Of a stretch of DNA of 64,000 nucleotides, positions 52,513-63,173 are shown piece by piece. A program made the position numbers and the translations under genes. Positions within the stretch are counted from its first letter, which is position 1; every line of letters begins with the position of its first letter. The DNA is from Paragonimus skrjabini miyazakii. Its lineage: Eukaryota; Platyhelminthes; Trematoda; Plagiorchiida; Troglotrematidae. The notes beneath the pieces are model-generated. The model was not told the DNA's origin. It saw only the letters and a list, made by a program, of their open reading frames with translations, and did no database searches. The stretch lies in contig JTDE01000318.1 of NCBI GenBank assembly GCA_014338405.1, positions 137,046 through 201,045 on the forward strand, written 5' to 3'.

Positions 52513-54370
52513 GACATGGTTAAACCTGCAAGGACGGATGTCTCAGTCAACACAGCCCGTCCGATCAAAACAGCACACAGGCTTGATCATCGGACCAAGA
52601 TAGCCAAGAAAGCTACCACTGACTGGGTGATTGTGAACAGTCTGCCGCAACGAGCCATCAAACCATTCGTCTTCGCACCGGTTTTCTTAGAAGTGCAGAG
52701 AGCATCTAGACAATTGTTCAATGGGAAAGCTGCAGGTGAACTTGGCGGACCGGCGCTGGAACGCGCTTTGCTCCGGCTAGTTCACTCCATCTGGGAATAG
52801 GAGGAAATGCCACAATACCATTGTTTAAATGTGAGCGTAGCAAGTAATGCGCCCACAGTTATTGGAGCACCAGTCTGCTGAGATGTGCAGGTAAGGTGCT
52901 TGCACGAATCCTCCTGAACCGACAGAATGCGGATGTCTTACAGACCAATGTTCCCGAGAAGCAGTGTTGAGTGTTGTTGGGCGAGTCGGAGTACGATCGA
53001 CCAGGTGTTCGTTACCAGACAGCTTTAACAGGAGCGCCGCGTCGCAACCAGCCCCAGTGTGTCCTGTTCGTGGACCTCACTAGGGAGTTTGATTCCGTGA
53101 GCTGCTAGTCATTGTAGACGGTGCCTGGTAAGTTTGGATGTCCAGGTATGTTCAAGTGTTGCATGTGGACATGAGAGCGAAGCTATAATCGTGTGCACCT
53201 ACCTTTAGTGGTCTTAACATTGTCATTGGCGTGAAACAAGGTTCTGTCATAGCCACAGCCCTCTTTAGTTTATATTCGACTACCATGCTAACAGTTGCTT
53301 TTCAGGGCTTTGGGGAAAACGGCGTTGAGTTAGACTACTGGATGGATAGAAGCCTGCTGAATATTCGGCGTTTAGGTGCTCGAATCCGGGTGCATACTTC
53401 AACGATGTGCATGCTTCTGTTCGCAGATGACAGCGCGTTGTTAGCACATAACGATGATGAACCATAGCGACTTGCTTTCGCGACCGTGGTATCCAAGTAT
53501 GGATTAGGTATCAACACAGGTAAGAGCTTTTCTTTCTTTCAGCCTTCCCCGGGCAAAGATGCTGTTCCTGCATCTGCATCTGAAATTCGCACTGATGCGG
53601 GCGTTGGCGATAACCACGCGAACTTTTGCTACTTGGGTAGCGATTTGGCCATCGATCTGCCCGTGGACCACGAGGTGATAGTTCGTGTGGCAAAGACTAG
53701 CGTTTCTTTCGGACGTCTTGAAAGACGTGTTTAGGAGAACTGTAACCTGAAGCCGAGCACTAAGCTCTTTGTTTACCGTTCAATGGTACTGTCTATACTG
53801 CTGTACGGCAGTGAAACGTGAACATTGTATCAGCGTAATGTGCACTATCTGAGCCGCTTCCATTTGCAATGTCTGAGATGCATCTTGGGTATTCGGTGGT
53901 CGGACATGGCTCCGAATACTGAGGTACTACGGCCAGCGGACATGAACGGAATGGAAGCCATGCTGAAGCTGAATCAGCTTCGTCGGCTGAGTCGCGTCCG
54001 TCGGATAGGCGAAGACCGTATTCCAAAGCAGCTACTTTATGGACAACTGAAACCAGGTGATCGAAATCGTGACGCTTAAAAGCGGAGATACGAGGATGTT
54101 ATCAAGGTAAGTCTTCCTACCTGTAACATTGATTTTAGATATTGGGAAGACTTGGTGTTGAACCGGACGGTCTGGAGGAATACGATCCGGACGGGCGTCC
54201 GCAAGTTCAATCAGCAGCAATTATGCGGCCAAGAACTAAAGCGCACAGTACGTAAGAGAACCATCTGTGTCATAGATTGTGGTGACATGACTACATGACT
54301 TTGCGATGTTTGTACCTGCGAATGCGCTGGCCGTTTGGAATAAATGGATCACCAGCGTACTGATAGTGTA
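52513..54370 (+). pseudogene. 3' half of LINE: reverse transcriptase and zinc finger
   Basis: On the plus strand, with multiple frameshifts, the order is that of a LINE reverse transcriptase. FLEVQRASRQLFNGKAAG is near 52690, LGGPALERALLRLVHSIWE ends at 52800, and SRSTIDQVFVTRQL follows near 53000. Motif A FVDLTREFDSV (catalytic Asp kept) is at about 53065-53100. GVKQGSVIATALFSLY (motif B) is near 53230-53275, and LLFADDSALLAHN (motif C with both Asp) at 53415-53455. NFCYLGSDLAID, SIMLYGSE-like sequence and RFHLQCLRCILGIRW follow, then RIPKQLLYGQL near 54030. A decayed C-terminal C2H2-type finger lies at about 54301-54365 (CDVCTCEC, a stop, then HQRT). The protein is broken but the catalytic YADD-type box survives as FADD. 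Confidence 0.88.
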
Positions 54371-54764
54371 CTGTCGACCAAGAATTAACGAGTACGTTAG
54401 GGTCAAGTGAATTCTATCGGTTATATCCAATTTCCTTGTTCTCATGAACCAACGACTGCCGTCCTTTGAAACTCACGCACACCTATTTTCGTAAAACTTG
54501 GTGTCTACGACCTTCTGTTATTCCTTTTCTTTAGCTTTGTTGGTGTAGTTTACGGCAAATGTTTTGTTTGCTTCCTTCTAGTCCAATGTTACGATTTCTT
54601 CCACTTACAATTCCTCTCTAGAGTTTACCAACAAGTACCCTTCTGCTGAAGTACTTCTTGCATTATATTTTCAAATTCTTTTTTTAAGTTTAGTTCCTAT
54701 AACTGGAGTATCTCTGGTAATTTCTTGTGAGATAGGGCTTTAAGTTTTGTGCCAGCCTATCAGT
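54371..54764 (+). other. Probable 3' untranslated region of the LINE
   Basis: About 390 bp of AT-rich sequence without coding capacity lies between the zinc-finger end of the LINE protein and repeat family B. Its assignment as 3' UTR rests on position only. Confidence 0.4.
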
Positions 54765-54945
54765 TGGTTAACCAACATTGGCAAGCTAGACACAGTGGCC
54801 TCATTCGTTCGGATTTACACTAGATACGTGGTGTTTGAATGGTGTCACAAGTGGTGTAGCGCAAGCCACCTGTGGTGATGGTTCTATGCTGGCGTACTTT
54901 GGATTCGATTACTGTGGCAGATTAATCCGAACCGGATGCCGCCAA
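54765..54945 (+). repeat. Dispersed repeat family B, copy right of LINE
   Basis: Shares TTCGGATTTACACTAGATAC, GTGGTGTAGCGCAAGCCACC, TGTGGTGATGGTT, GGATTCGATTACTGTGGCAG, TTAATCCGAACCGGATGCC and CCAACC with the other copies. It has the same orientation as the LINE RT half, so it may be that element's 3' end. The copy at 50463 would then be a separate truncated insertion. Confidence 0.85.
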
Positions 54946-56462
54946 CCATGTTCATATGTATATACGATTGTATATACGTGTGGATTTTAAAGACTTTCAA
55001 TCAACATTTATGATTACAGAGTTTGACAGTCTACTGTAATTTGAGCAGTACTTAATTGTGGACAATTTTGTTTAGGTGATTTTTGAAGTTGTTTGCGTAG
55101 ATTCATTCCGGTCTCTCAGATCAACAGTAGTGGACCATTCAATGCGCACAGACCGGAAGTCAAACGAATCCTGGTAAACAACATGTCAAACGACTATACA
55201 AAATGTAACTCATTAAACCAGGAACTAACTCAAGTGTTATTTATTTCGGAGTTGTTGGTTAGAAGAGGTTGAATAGCACAAATTAGATGCAACGAATATA
55301 ACAGACGATGTAAGATTAGACTTAGTTTGGAGCCAAACAGTGCAAAAGAAACCAGTGTATATCAGAAGCTACTTTCCAGTAAGCTCCATCTAGGATGCCC
55401 TCGAAGTGAACGAAAAACCCAGACCGTTCACTAAGGTTAACCAAACTAAGTTGCGAGCTGGAGTGGCAAATTTTCTATAAAACAAGCGAGTAAAATATTT
55501 AAGTGAAGGGGGGAGACGCGGTCCAACATTGATTTGATATCAATCATAAACGATGAACAAACGGAAATTCGCATTTTCCACAAGTTCAAGAACACAGGAA
55601 GGCAACGTTTGTCAACAATAGCCCAGTCTAATGTAATGAGCATTTAGACATTCAGTCCCGTTTAGTTGGAGACGCCCCGTTAGGAAATGATCTGTTGTGC
55701 AAAGTTTACTGTGGTTGAGAATTAACTCTCCACCAAAATGTTTGTAGCGCACAATCCTTGGTGCGCCCAAGCTCGACTCCTCTAAAAGAAGCTTTACATA
55801 GTGCTCATAACGTTGCTAGTGGTTTGCTCATGAAAACTTTAAATAAATGCTATATCTTTTTAAGGTGGAAACGACAAGTCAAACTTTTCACTGTCACTTG
55901 TGGATACAAGGTTTCAAACTAGAGGGTTCCACAAATTTATCTTGAGAGGCTGAATTTTATTGGTGTTTGTTCCGCTGTGTCTGTACAAGTTGCAGACTAA
56001 TTTAATTCTACTGTAAAAAGTGCCATTAGATCTTGTTCGCATACAGTTTTGAGTAATTCAATGTAACCAATGTAGTAGGTAATTTAATTTCGAAAATGAG
56101 TTTATATGGCTTTGCATTTATAGACTTTGAACAGAAAGTTAGAGGCAAGAACAGTAGGACCGTTCTTGTACCTTTTTATATAACTCGTCAGGCTCGATTA
56201 CCTTTATCTGTCTGCCAGAGGAAGTGTTTCTGAAACAGACTTTCGAAAATGGCCCCGTTTGGTATTACAGTCCCAGTCTGAAAGCTGAGGTGCGGTTTGG
56301 TCAAAAACAGCTGCATACTCTGCCCGAGTTAGTTTAGGTTTTTAGGTGCACCACTTGGTTAATGCGTGATAATTGCAATGTATCACAAATTTTTCTTATA
56401 AAATGCTATGTCAATCCTGAATAATAGTTTGTAATAAAAGTCAGTGGAACTCGAGAAAAACT
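54946..56462. other. Unassigned AT-rich DNA
   Basis: No gene, transposon protein or SINE was recognised. Probably intergenic or intronic, downstream of the minus-strand exon at 56722. Confidence 0.4.
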
Positions 56463-56580
56463 CATCATCATCATCATCATCATAACAGCCATGAGCCTGA
56501 CCAAAAGGTACTGTGGCTCGGGCCGCCGCCCACCTCAACAGTGATGTGCATCCATTCTCCAACTTAGACGAAAATGTTAT
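56463..56580 (-). mobile_element. RTE LINE 3' end with (ATG)n tail
   Basis: On the minus strand this is the last ~110 bp of the RTE family found at 58899. The shared core includes AGTACCTTTTGGTCAGGCTC and ATG, followed by GCTGTTATGATGATGATGATG. The trinucleotide tail at 56463-56484 fits the simple-repeat 3' ends typical of RTE elements. It is strongly 5'-truncated and lies in the presumed intron about 140 bp downstream of the exon at 56722-56911. Confidence 0.75.
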
Positions 56581-56721
56581 TTGATAATTGGGAGATAAAA
56601 CCCAGTAGTCTGTTTTCAACTATATACGTATGATTAAAAGTAAAAAAACGAACACCGAGTAACATACATTACTGTTTGTACTTCGTACCATTCCAGTAGC
56701 AGTCATACTGATAAAACTTAC

Positions 56722-56911
56722 TGCATTCCGAACGAAGAGGATATCACCGTTGTGTTGTGCAGTTTGTTCCATCTTTGTCAACGCCCGTTCACGGTGATAG
56801 TCCCACATAGCCTGTCCAGCACTATCCTTTGCAGACCAGTAGCGTGCGTCATAATCACATGATCTGGCCTTCAAATTACTGGGTTTGTACGCCATCGGTG
56901 GCTGTGTCATG
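56722..56911 (-). CDS. Exon of unidentified host gene
   Basis: On the minus strand a 190-nt segment lies between an acceptor (ATAATCTTTGTTGTAG, then C and ATG) and a perfect donor (GGAATGCA|GTAAGT). It encodes about 63 residues from the ATG at 56910. Features include YDARYWSAKDSAGQ and AMWDYHRERALTKMEQ, a charged, probably helical, soluble stretch ending at FVRNA in phase 0. GC content is visibly higher (close to half) than in the surrounding DNA, as expected of coding sequence. The ATG may be the true start, after an intron in the 5' UTR, or internal to a longer frame. I do not recognise the family. The downstream intron would begin at 56721 and contains an RTE tail. No partner exon was identified. 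Confidence 0.5.
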
Positions 56912-57879
56912 CTACAACAAAGATTATAACATGTAGAAATCTAGACGTTTTGCTAACCAAACGTTAGTAGAAATTTCCTTCTACAGCTGTTAAAGAGCTT
57001 CTGTCAAAATGCTTCGTTACTGCGGCTTTTGAAGTATCGCTTTCTCACTGCGGAAGAGCCCGTATCACATTACGGTGCGTTTGACTGCATGGAGGCAGTT
57101 AGACCCTGGTTGATAGTTTGTGCTGCCTACCACTGCACTAATGATTAAATGCATCATGATGTGTACGTGTAGATGGATACCCCACTGTGATCGGCTACGT
57201 TCTTGTTTAGATTCATCAGCCTGCACCTATCGCATTGAGAATGAAAACCTTAAGCTTCACGCATAGTTCGAACCCTCCATCTGTTAGCATGGAGTACAAT
57301 TAATAAAGTCGAACCGTACAGTTAATAAAGAGAAAATTGTTGATAGAACATGTAGGCAAACATTTAAGCCGTAAACACCTTCAAAAATATACTCAATTAG
57401 ATTAATACATACGCGACTTGGGGGAACGATTGTAGTGACATAATTTGGTAACTACCGACAACTAATTGCGGTCTTTTCATTCGGATTGGCATTTCGGTCT
57501 GTCCATTTGACCAGTTGTTTCTATCAAGTCGGTGACTTCAACCTATTCAAAAATTCTCATCAAAACGTGGTCGATTGGATTGGAGGATACGATTCCATTT
57601 GATCTACACTCGCAAAGATCGGACAAGGTGAACACTATTCAGACAAGCGTTTCAATTATATTCATTGTGATAATGGGAATACGGATATGCGGACACATGT
57701 TTTTGATAATTCATCTTCAAGCCGATACAATCATAGGAGTTTATAAGATTAGACCGACATATCGATCGCATTTATGACAGAGAAACTAAGTCGTTGATCA
57801 CTCAGTTGGCGATGGCTTAATTAGTCTGTTGCGTCACGCATGTCCATTGTTTTCACTGCAGGTCGGATATCGATCCGGT
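56912..57879. other. Unassigned DNA upstream of the exon
   Basis: No recognisable element. If the minus-strand exon at 56722-56911 is a first coding exon, its promoter or a 5' UTR intron should lie here or beyond. No core promoter element can be assigned by eye. Confidence 0.35.
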
Positions 57880-58898
57880 GAATTTGTGGTCATGATAGAA
57901 GCAGCGCTTGAAAAACATCTTCTGTTGACATAATACAGGGTCAAGTGCCCCGACTACGATAGCCTTGTCAGTACAAAGTGTTCTCATGTGTTGTCCTTTG
58001 GTGGTACATCGCATGAGATAGATCACTTGGAAGGCTTAATCAATATTCACCTGGTACTTAGTTTTAACCAGATTAGTTAACAAAGCACCGTTGACCGACC
58101 GTGTTTCTCTGTGTTCCAACAACCGTGGATTGTGGTCATGGATACGTTTTGAAAGTTTTGGAAGTAAGACTGATATGAACGAATCCACAGAAACGAGTGA
58201 AGAAGTGGATACGCGTAAGTGAGGTCTGGGTTCTCAGTCTGTCTTCCCCATAAAACTGACGGTGTGGCGAACAGGGTGATGAGTTCAGCCATAGCACAGT
58301 TCCTGCTGATTTCCTGATTGAGTCTATTTGTCAGCCATTCTGTGGAATTGTCACCCATGAACGGCACCCGAACAAGCCAAACTTTCCTTCATACACTTCA
58401 GGTTTAGATGACATCCTGACCATATTCCTGATGATAAACTGTTCTGGGTAACCTTTATCACGGACTACGATCTCTTCGAAATCGAACTCACTGTCTAACT
58501 CATCCGCCTAACAAATTCCATGTGCTTTGTCATTCATGTAACACACTAGATTTCTCTTTTGTTTTGGGAGTATAAAACCGTGACCTGGTCAGGTTTTCGA
58601 TCGTTGAAATTTACGATGACTAATGTTGTCTGTTCATCGGTGTAATCTAACATCTAGGTAAGATGCGTAGCCTTCAGTGCGTTTTTCAACAGTAGACTTA
58701 ACCGATTGGAGGGTTCGATTGGGCCTGGCGAAATCTGTGTACATGTTTGTGGTCGAACTACTGAGGTTAAATATGTTGTTCACGTGTCGATCATACTAAC
58801 TGGACTGGCTGTTGGTGAACTGAGGCATGGTGTGTTCAAGCTTTTAATGAATATTTTGACCGGCAGAGATCGGAGCGGAGATCCCATTGCTAGACACC
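57880..58898 (-). pseudogene. Penelope-like element, 3' part (RT end to endonuclease)
   Basis: Minus-strand frames with shifts follow a Penelope-like protein from the middle of its reverse transcriptase. The conserved AMGSPL is at about 58870-58890. The palm Asp pair has become Asn-Asn (RHVNNIF near 58770-58790), so the enzyme is dead. EGYASYLDVRLHR is near 58650, and then comes DKGYPEQFIIRNM near 58440. The connector follows (VPFMGDNSTEWLTNRLNQ, AELITLFATPSVL), then the GIY-YIG-side segment KLSKRIHDHNPRLLEH at about 58110-58160. The C-terminal tail (LRTLCTDKAIV-like, ALDPVLCQQ) is near 57930-57970. The 5' continuation lies at 60411-61060, beyond an RTE insertion. Confidence 0.8.
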
Positions 58899-60410
58899 AT
58901 AATAACAGGCATGAGCCTGACCAAAAGGTACTGTGGTTCGGGTCACTACTCACCTCGAAAGTGACGTGGAACATCCTAGAAGAAAACGTTACTACGAAGG
59001 TTGAAAATCAACAAAATTAGACTAAGCAGGAGAGCTAGAAATGGTATGGATGCAGATACGCCATTGACTACGACACATCGCCAATTCGGATAGCGTCTCT
59101 AACCAGTGGTTTGGGTGATCACGAGGACCCCAGCCAGGCAGACGGCACCTACCCACTCTACCCAGTGGAGCAGTCAGGGTCTTTATATTTCGTGGCCACG
59201 TTGTTGCCTGACTACCCTGTGGTTTCCCCCAACTGCTGGTGGTCTCGGTATATAATGCCCGGTACGGTAAACGTTCAGCTGGCATACGGAGTACGTGACC
59301 CAACCATAGCACGCTGTGCAACGTGTGTAATTGACCAATTGATCGCGCATCCTGAGAATTCCAAAATTAGCACCGATAAACAACCGTGTTGCTCACACGA
59401 TCAGCTCACTTAATTTGGACTAATCGGCAGAGACAACAATGGTCAAGCATGGCAAGTTTATATATATTCTCGTCACGAACCGGCCACGTCTCCGAACTAC
59501 GGAACAAAACAGAACGTACACAAGCATTACATACTCCTCCTTTCAACGACGACCGAACGTCTTTTCGACGCCACGGATGACACAGTTTGACAAAGACAAC
59601 TCGTGCCTTTGCTATCCTCAATTATATCTCATCAATAATATTACGGGCTGGCGAGATAGGGCTACTCATGACTGCGAGACTGTCCACAGTCTATGGCGGA
59701 TTACCTGCAATGAAGAAAGTAGGAGTGGAAATGCTCCAGTCATGAAGCAACATTATACATGTTGAAGATGCATAACGCATTCCACACAAACCAGCCCGAT
59801 TACTCGCCTAATTCAGCATGATCTGCATGTCTTCGGCTGAAGGGATAAATAAGAATGTCGTCCGAGCAGTCTAGATTGATGAACCTTGCGCCAGACAAAC
59901 GTTCAACACAAAACCCACTTAACTCATCAAACGTATCTTCTAGAATACCGTCCGTGACCAAATTGAATAAGAAGGGGGAAATCGGATACCCTTAACGAAC
60001 ACCATTAGAAGTGATGAAAGCCCAAGCCAATTGTCCATAAACTCTCATTCTGCTTGCAGAGTGAGCATACAGTGACCTGAGCAGATACACTTATTTCCCT
60101 GGTACCATTACCAAGGAAGGTTATGAGCAACTGAATCGGAAGCGGCCTTTAGGTCTGTAAACGATCACGACCGTTGGCTGCTTGTAGGAGTGCCAATGTT
60201 CCAAGATCCTTTGCAAGGTGAAAATCTGGTCAATGCACCCTCGACCGGATCGGGATCCTGCTTGTTCTTCGCGTATCCGACTTTCTCTGGGCTTAGCGAG
60301 CCGACGTAAAATGAGGTTAGTGAGAAAATTGGACGCAACAGAAATTAGACTGATGTCTCTGTGTTTGTCATATAGACTTCGGGGTATCTCTTTGAAAACG
60401 GGAATCAAAG
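58899..60410 (-). mobile_element. RTE-type LINE inserted in the Penelope-like element
   Basis: About 1.5 kb on the minus strand, 5'-truncated. From 60410 downward it reads ALIPVFKE, HRDISLISVASNFLTNLILR and EEQAGSRSGRGCIDQIFTLQ. The motif A region is degraded to VYRPKGRFR (catalytic Asp lost). Then come LLRSLYAHS, motif B ITSNGVR-stop-GYPISPFLFN near 60000, motif C CSDDILIY near 59860 (YADD in the family), and a C-terminal region with VRSVLFRSSETWPVRDE at about 59480-59530. LGHVLRMPAERLPYRAL and GRCRLPGWGPRD are in 59022-59321. The 3' end matches the tail at 56463. Stops and shifts are numerous. The nearest family I know is the trematode SR2-like RTE group; this is by resemblance only. Confidence 0.85.
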
Positions 60411-61060
60411 CCGCCTTCATTCCGATGCAGAACACTGCTGAATGGCAGTCGTTCATCGAATGTGCTTTAGAGCAGTAGCCCTTTCAATTTCAATGCTTGT
60501 ATGCCGACATAATGTGAAGTCTGCGACAGGTAATCACAGCTGAAATTAACAGTTTTTGTCGCCGGTACGTTAGTGAATAACGACATAATGTCCGATGAAA
60601 ACTCCTGCAAATTTGTACCAAAGTCTTGTGTGCGCTCGACGAACTCAAACATATCAGGTGGATTGAGCAGGACGAACGCCTTTCGATCAGGTTTAAGCAG
60701 TCGCACTAGCCACTTCGCCGTGTAGTGACAGGACGAATTCATCACATAAATTACTGGACCTGCTGACATCCCGGGGTTGTGGAGAGGGTGAAAAGTAGGA
60801 CACTAGGGTCACAGTTTCCCACATGTCGCAATAGTTATTAAATTTTCGTCCCTTAATGCCTTAAGACGCTTAACGATCCTACGTTCAGAATGATACCTTT
60901 TTCTTATTTTCCTTGACGACTTTATGAAACTTGTCCTGGTTTGCGATAACAGTGTTCCATTTCTCAACGTAATCGCTTCTCTCCACGGTTACGAATCTGA
61001 CGAGGAAAATATCTAGATCCCCCTGAAACTCCTTCACTGATTTCGTGTGCCCCTTGGTCA
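60411..61060 (-). pseudogene. Penelope-like element, 5' part (start of RT)
   Basis: On the minus strand, PLTKGHTKSVKEFQGDLD and DYVEKWNTVIANQDKFHKV (about 61060-60910) correspond to the segment before the RT core of Penelope-like elements. VMNSSCHYTAKWLVRLLKP, MFEFVERTQDFGTNL and SSDIMSLFTNVPATKTVN (60769-60560) match the family's NSP-x-Y-x-L-W-L, FVE, and SFDVVSLFTNVP motif A region, although the motif A Asp position reads SSDIMSLF. KGLLL, a stop and STFDERLPFSSVLHRNEGG then run to the insertion point at about 60411. The next family motif (GVAMGSPL) resumes at about 58898 on the far side of the RTE. The N-terminus beyond 61060 was not recognised. Confidence 0.78.
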
Positions 61061-61607
61061 GAGGTCCACTCTATCCCGAAGGACGTTTACAATATCGCTT
61101 GCAGCAGTCAGCAGGTGTAGCTTTTTTCAACTCAAGTTCACCCGACGAATGTGTGGCTATGTCTTACGTTAGGCCAAAATGATTCACAATTTACACCCCA
61201 AGTTTTAGGTGTTTCTCCTAAGTTATGGACAGCGAAATTTCAAACGGATTGACAGCACATCAACTCTGATACGGTCAGATTATAAATTGGAAATTTATGA
61301 AAGTACCCTTCTGGTTGACTTTACGATTCTGCTTGTGACCCGAAGAAACAGAGGCTGCACGGGAGTAAATTCAGTTTAAGTCCATCTGGCAACCACTTGT
61401 TTTATGAAAGTATTGAACAGTTCTCGTTGCTGGTCTGTGGGATTTCCCAATACTGATTTTCGCCGTCCGATAGTGAGCTCAACCTCGGCAATTCCTCTGT
61501 GATGAGCATGAAGCTAACTCAGACGGTAACGTTGTATTACATAAGCTGAAGGTAAACCACTGGAAAAATGTATTCACCTATACGTCTTTATTCACACAGT
61601 GTTGTGG
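61061..61607. other. Unassigned, possibly Penelope N-terminal flank
   Basis: No recognisable protein. If the Penelope-like element was ever full length, its N-terminal region would lie here on the minus strand, but no conserved segment can be seen. Confidence 0.3.
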
Positions 61608-61800
61608 TTAAGCCTCTGTATATGATCATTTGGTCTTGTTCATTGTGAGTTTACTTGTGTTGTGATTAACATGCTAATCTTACAAGCATGAGGATTTGCG
61701 TGTAAGCTCCGGTTTGGACGGGTATGTACACTATTAGTTAATTCTGGTAAGAGCAAAATTCGGATATAATATTTTGTTTCGAATTGGGCTATTCGACTAG
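61608..61800 (+). mobile_element. Diverged SINE copy
   Basis: Weak but ordered matches to the SINE family: GGTTAAGCCTCTGTATATGATC, TTTGGTCTTGTTCATTGTGAG, TGTGTTGTGATTAACATG, AGCATGAGGATTTGCGTGT, GCTCCGGTTTGGAC (B-box position), TACACTATTAG, AAGAGCAAAATTCGG and TTTTGTTTCGAATTGG. One of the most decayed copies in the window. Confidence 0.6.
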
Positions 61801-63173
61801 CTTAAGCGAATCAAAAGACCGAGATCACGTGTGAGCGGTTTTCAAATTTTGTCAATCTGATTTTCTAAATTCGAGCCAGATCCCTTACATAGTATTGATA
61901 AAGGCAACGAAGAGAACAAGTGAGATCAGTCGATATACCCCAAATCAGACTGCCAGAAGACGTAGATGTGATTCCATCGCACACTGTCCCGCAAGTTGCA
62001 AACGCTTGATTTACATGAAATAACCATAGCAGATCCGATATAAGATGTTAAGTGTACAGATCAATCTGGATCTTGAGTGATACGATTAGGTAAACCTACG
62101 GCAAGTAGAGTATGTATAAATGCAGTAACTTAGTTGACGTTATACGAATGACCTAAAAACTGTCGGAATAATTGCACTTAAATGGAAATGATGATGTGAC
62201 AACCACCTGTTTTCCGTCACACTCTCTCAAGCTTTAGCAACTACATTAGGTTCACTAATAGGCATAATGAGAAAAGTCACAAATTTCATGTAGTGATTTT
62301 CGACGTGGAATATTCAAACTGAACAGTAGACCCAAAACAAGCTGTTAGATGTGGGCCGGTTTTTGACTAAATGTTACGTCACATGTTCAGAGTCAAATTT
62401 TCTTGTGAGAGGAGTCCAGTCATTATGGATCTGTTGTCAAGGTATTCAACAGAACTGAATAAAAGTACTTCAGAAACACAACTTAGGTCATAAGAATCCG
62501 ACGACAATCGATTCGGTGATCGCCAAGCTGCACCGGCAGAAATCTTGACTTAGGGATTGGACATGTTGACATAAAAGTGAAAAACATGAAAATGATAACT
62601 AATAGGGTGGACAGACATTCAAAGCAAACTTTTTGAAACATGCTGAAGGATTGTAAAGTTGAATGACGAAAAACTCAACAGTCTGGAGTACACATTTCCC
62701 TTTGTCCCGAAACATCACAGAGGATGCGTCAAAATCTTGGGCTCTGCGTCATATCTGAACAAGGTACTTCGTTATCCAAAATTATGACTATAGTCCATCA
62801 GCCTCCGGAGAGGCGCCTAGTCTTTTTTCAACTTAACAGTGGGCATCTTGGAAAGTGCTGATTGGTACGAGCATCCAGTTGTAAGTTTGTTCTTCTTGTA
62901 TAATTACGACTGCAGTTACATGAGTAGTTGTGTAAACAGTAGGATGCGACATCTATTGACTGTCCGTAATTGGAGAGAATGATGAAGCTCTTTTCACAGT
63001 ATTGCGTCTAATCACAAAGGGCCTCTATATCAACAATTATTAGTGTGGTGTTCCAAATACACCGCCTTTTTCGTTACAGTCGTTACTTGCAGTTTTGGGG
63101 ATAACTAATCGTTATGCGACATTCAGAAAGTTTGTTTCTGTCAGTAACAACAGTTGTTCTGTCAGTTCAACTT
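61801..63173. other. Unassigned AT-rich DNA
   Basis: No gene or transposon was recognised in either direction. Confidence 0.4.

Noticed and set aside
50463..54945. Two direct repeats as LTRs of a single LTR retrotransposon
   Set aside because: The enclosed proteins are an APE endonuclease and a LINE RT in opposite orientations, not gag-pol.
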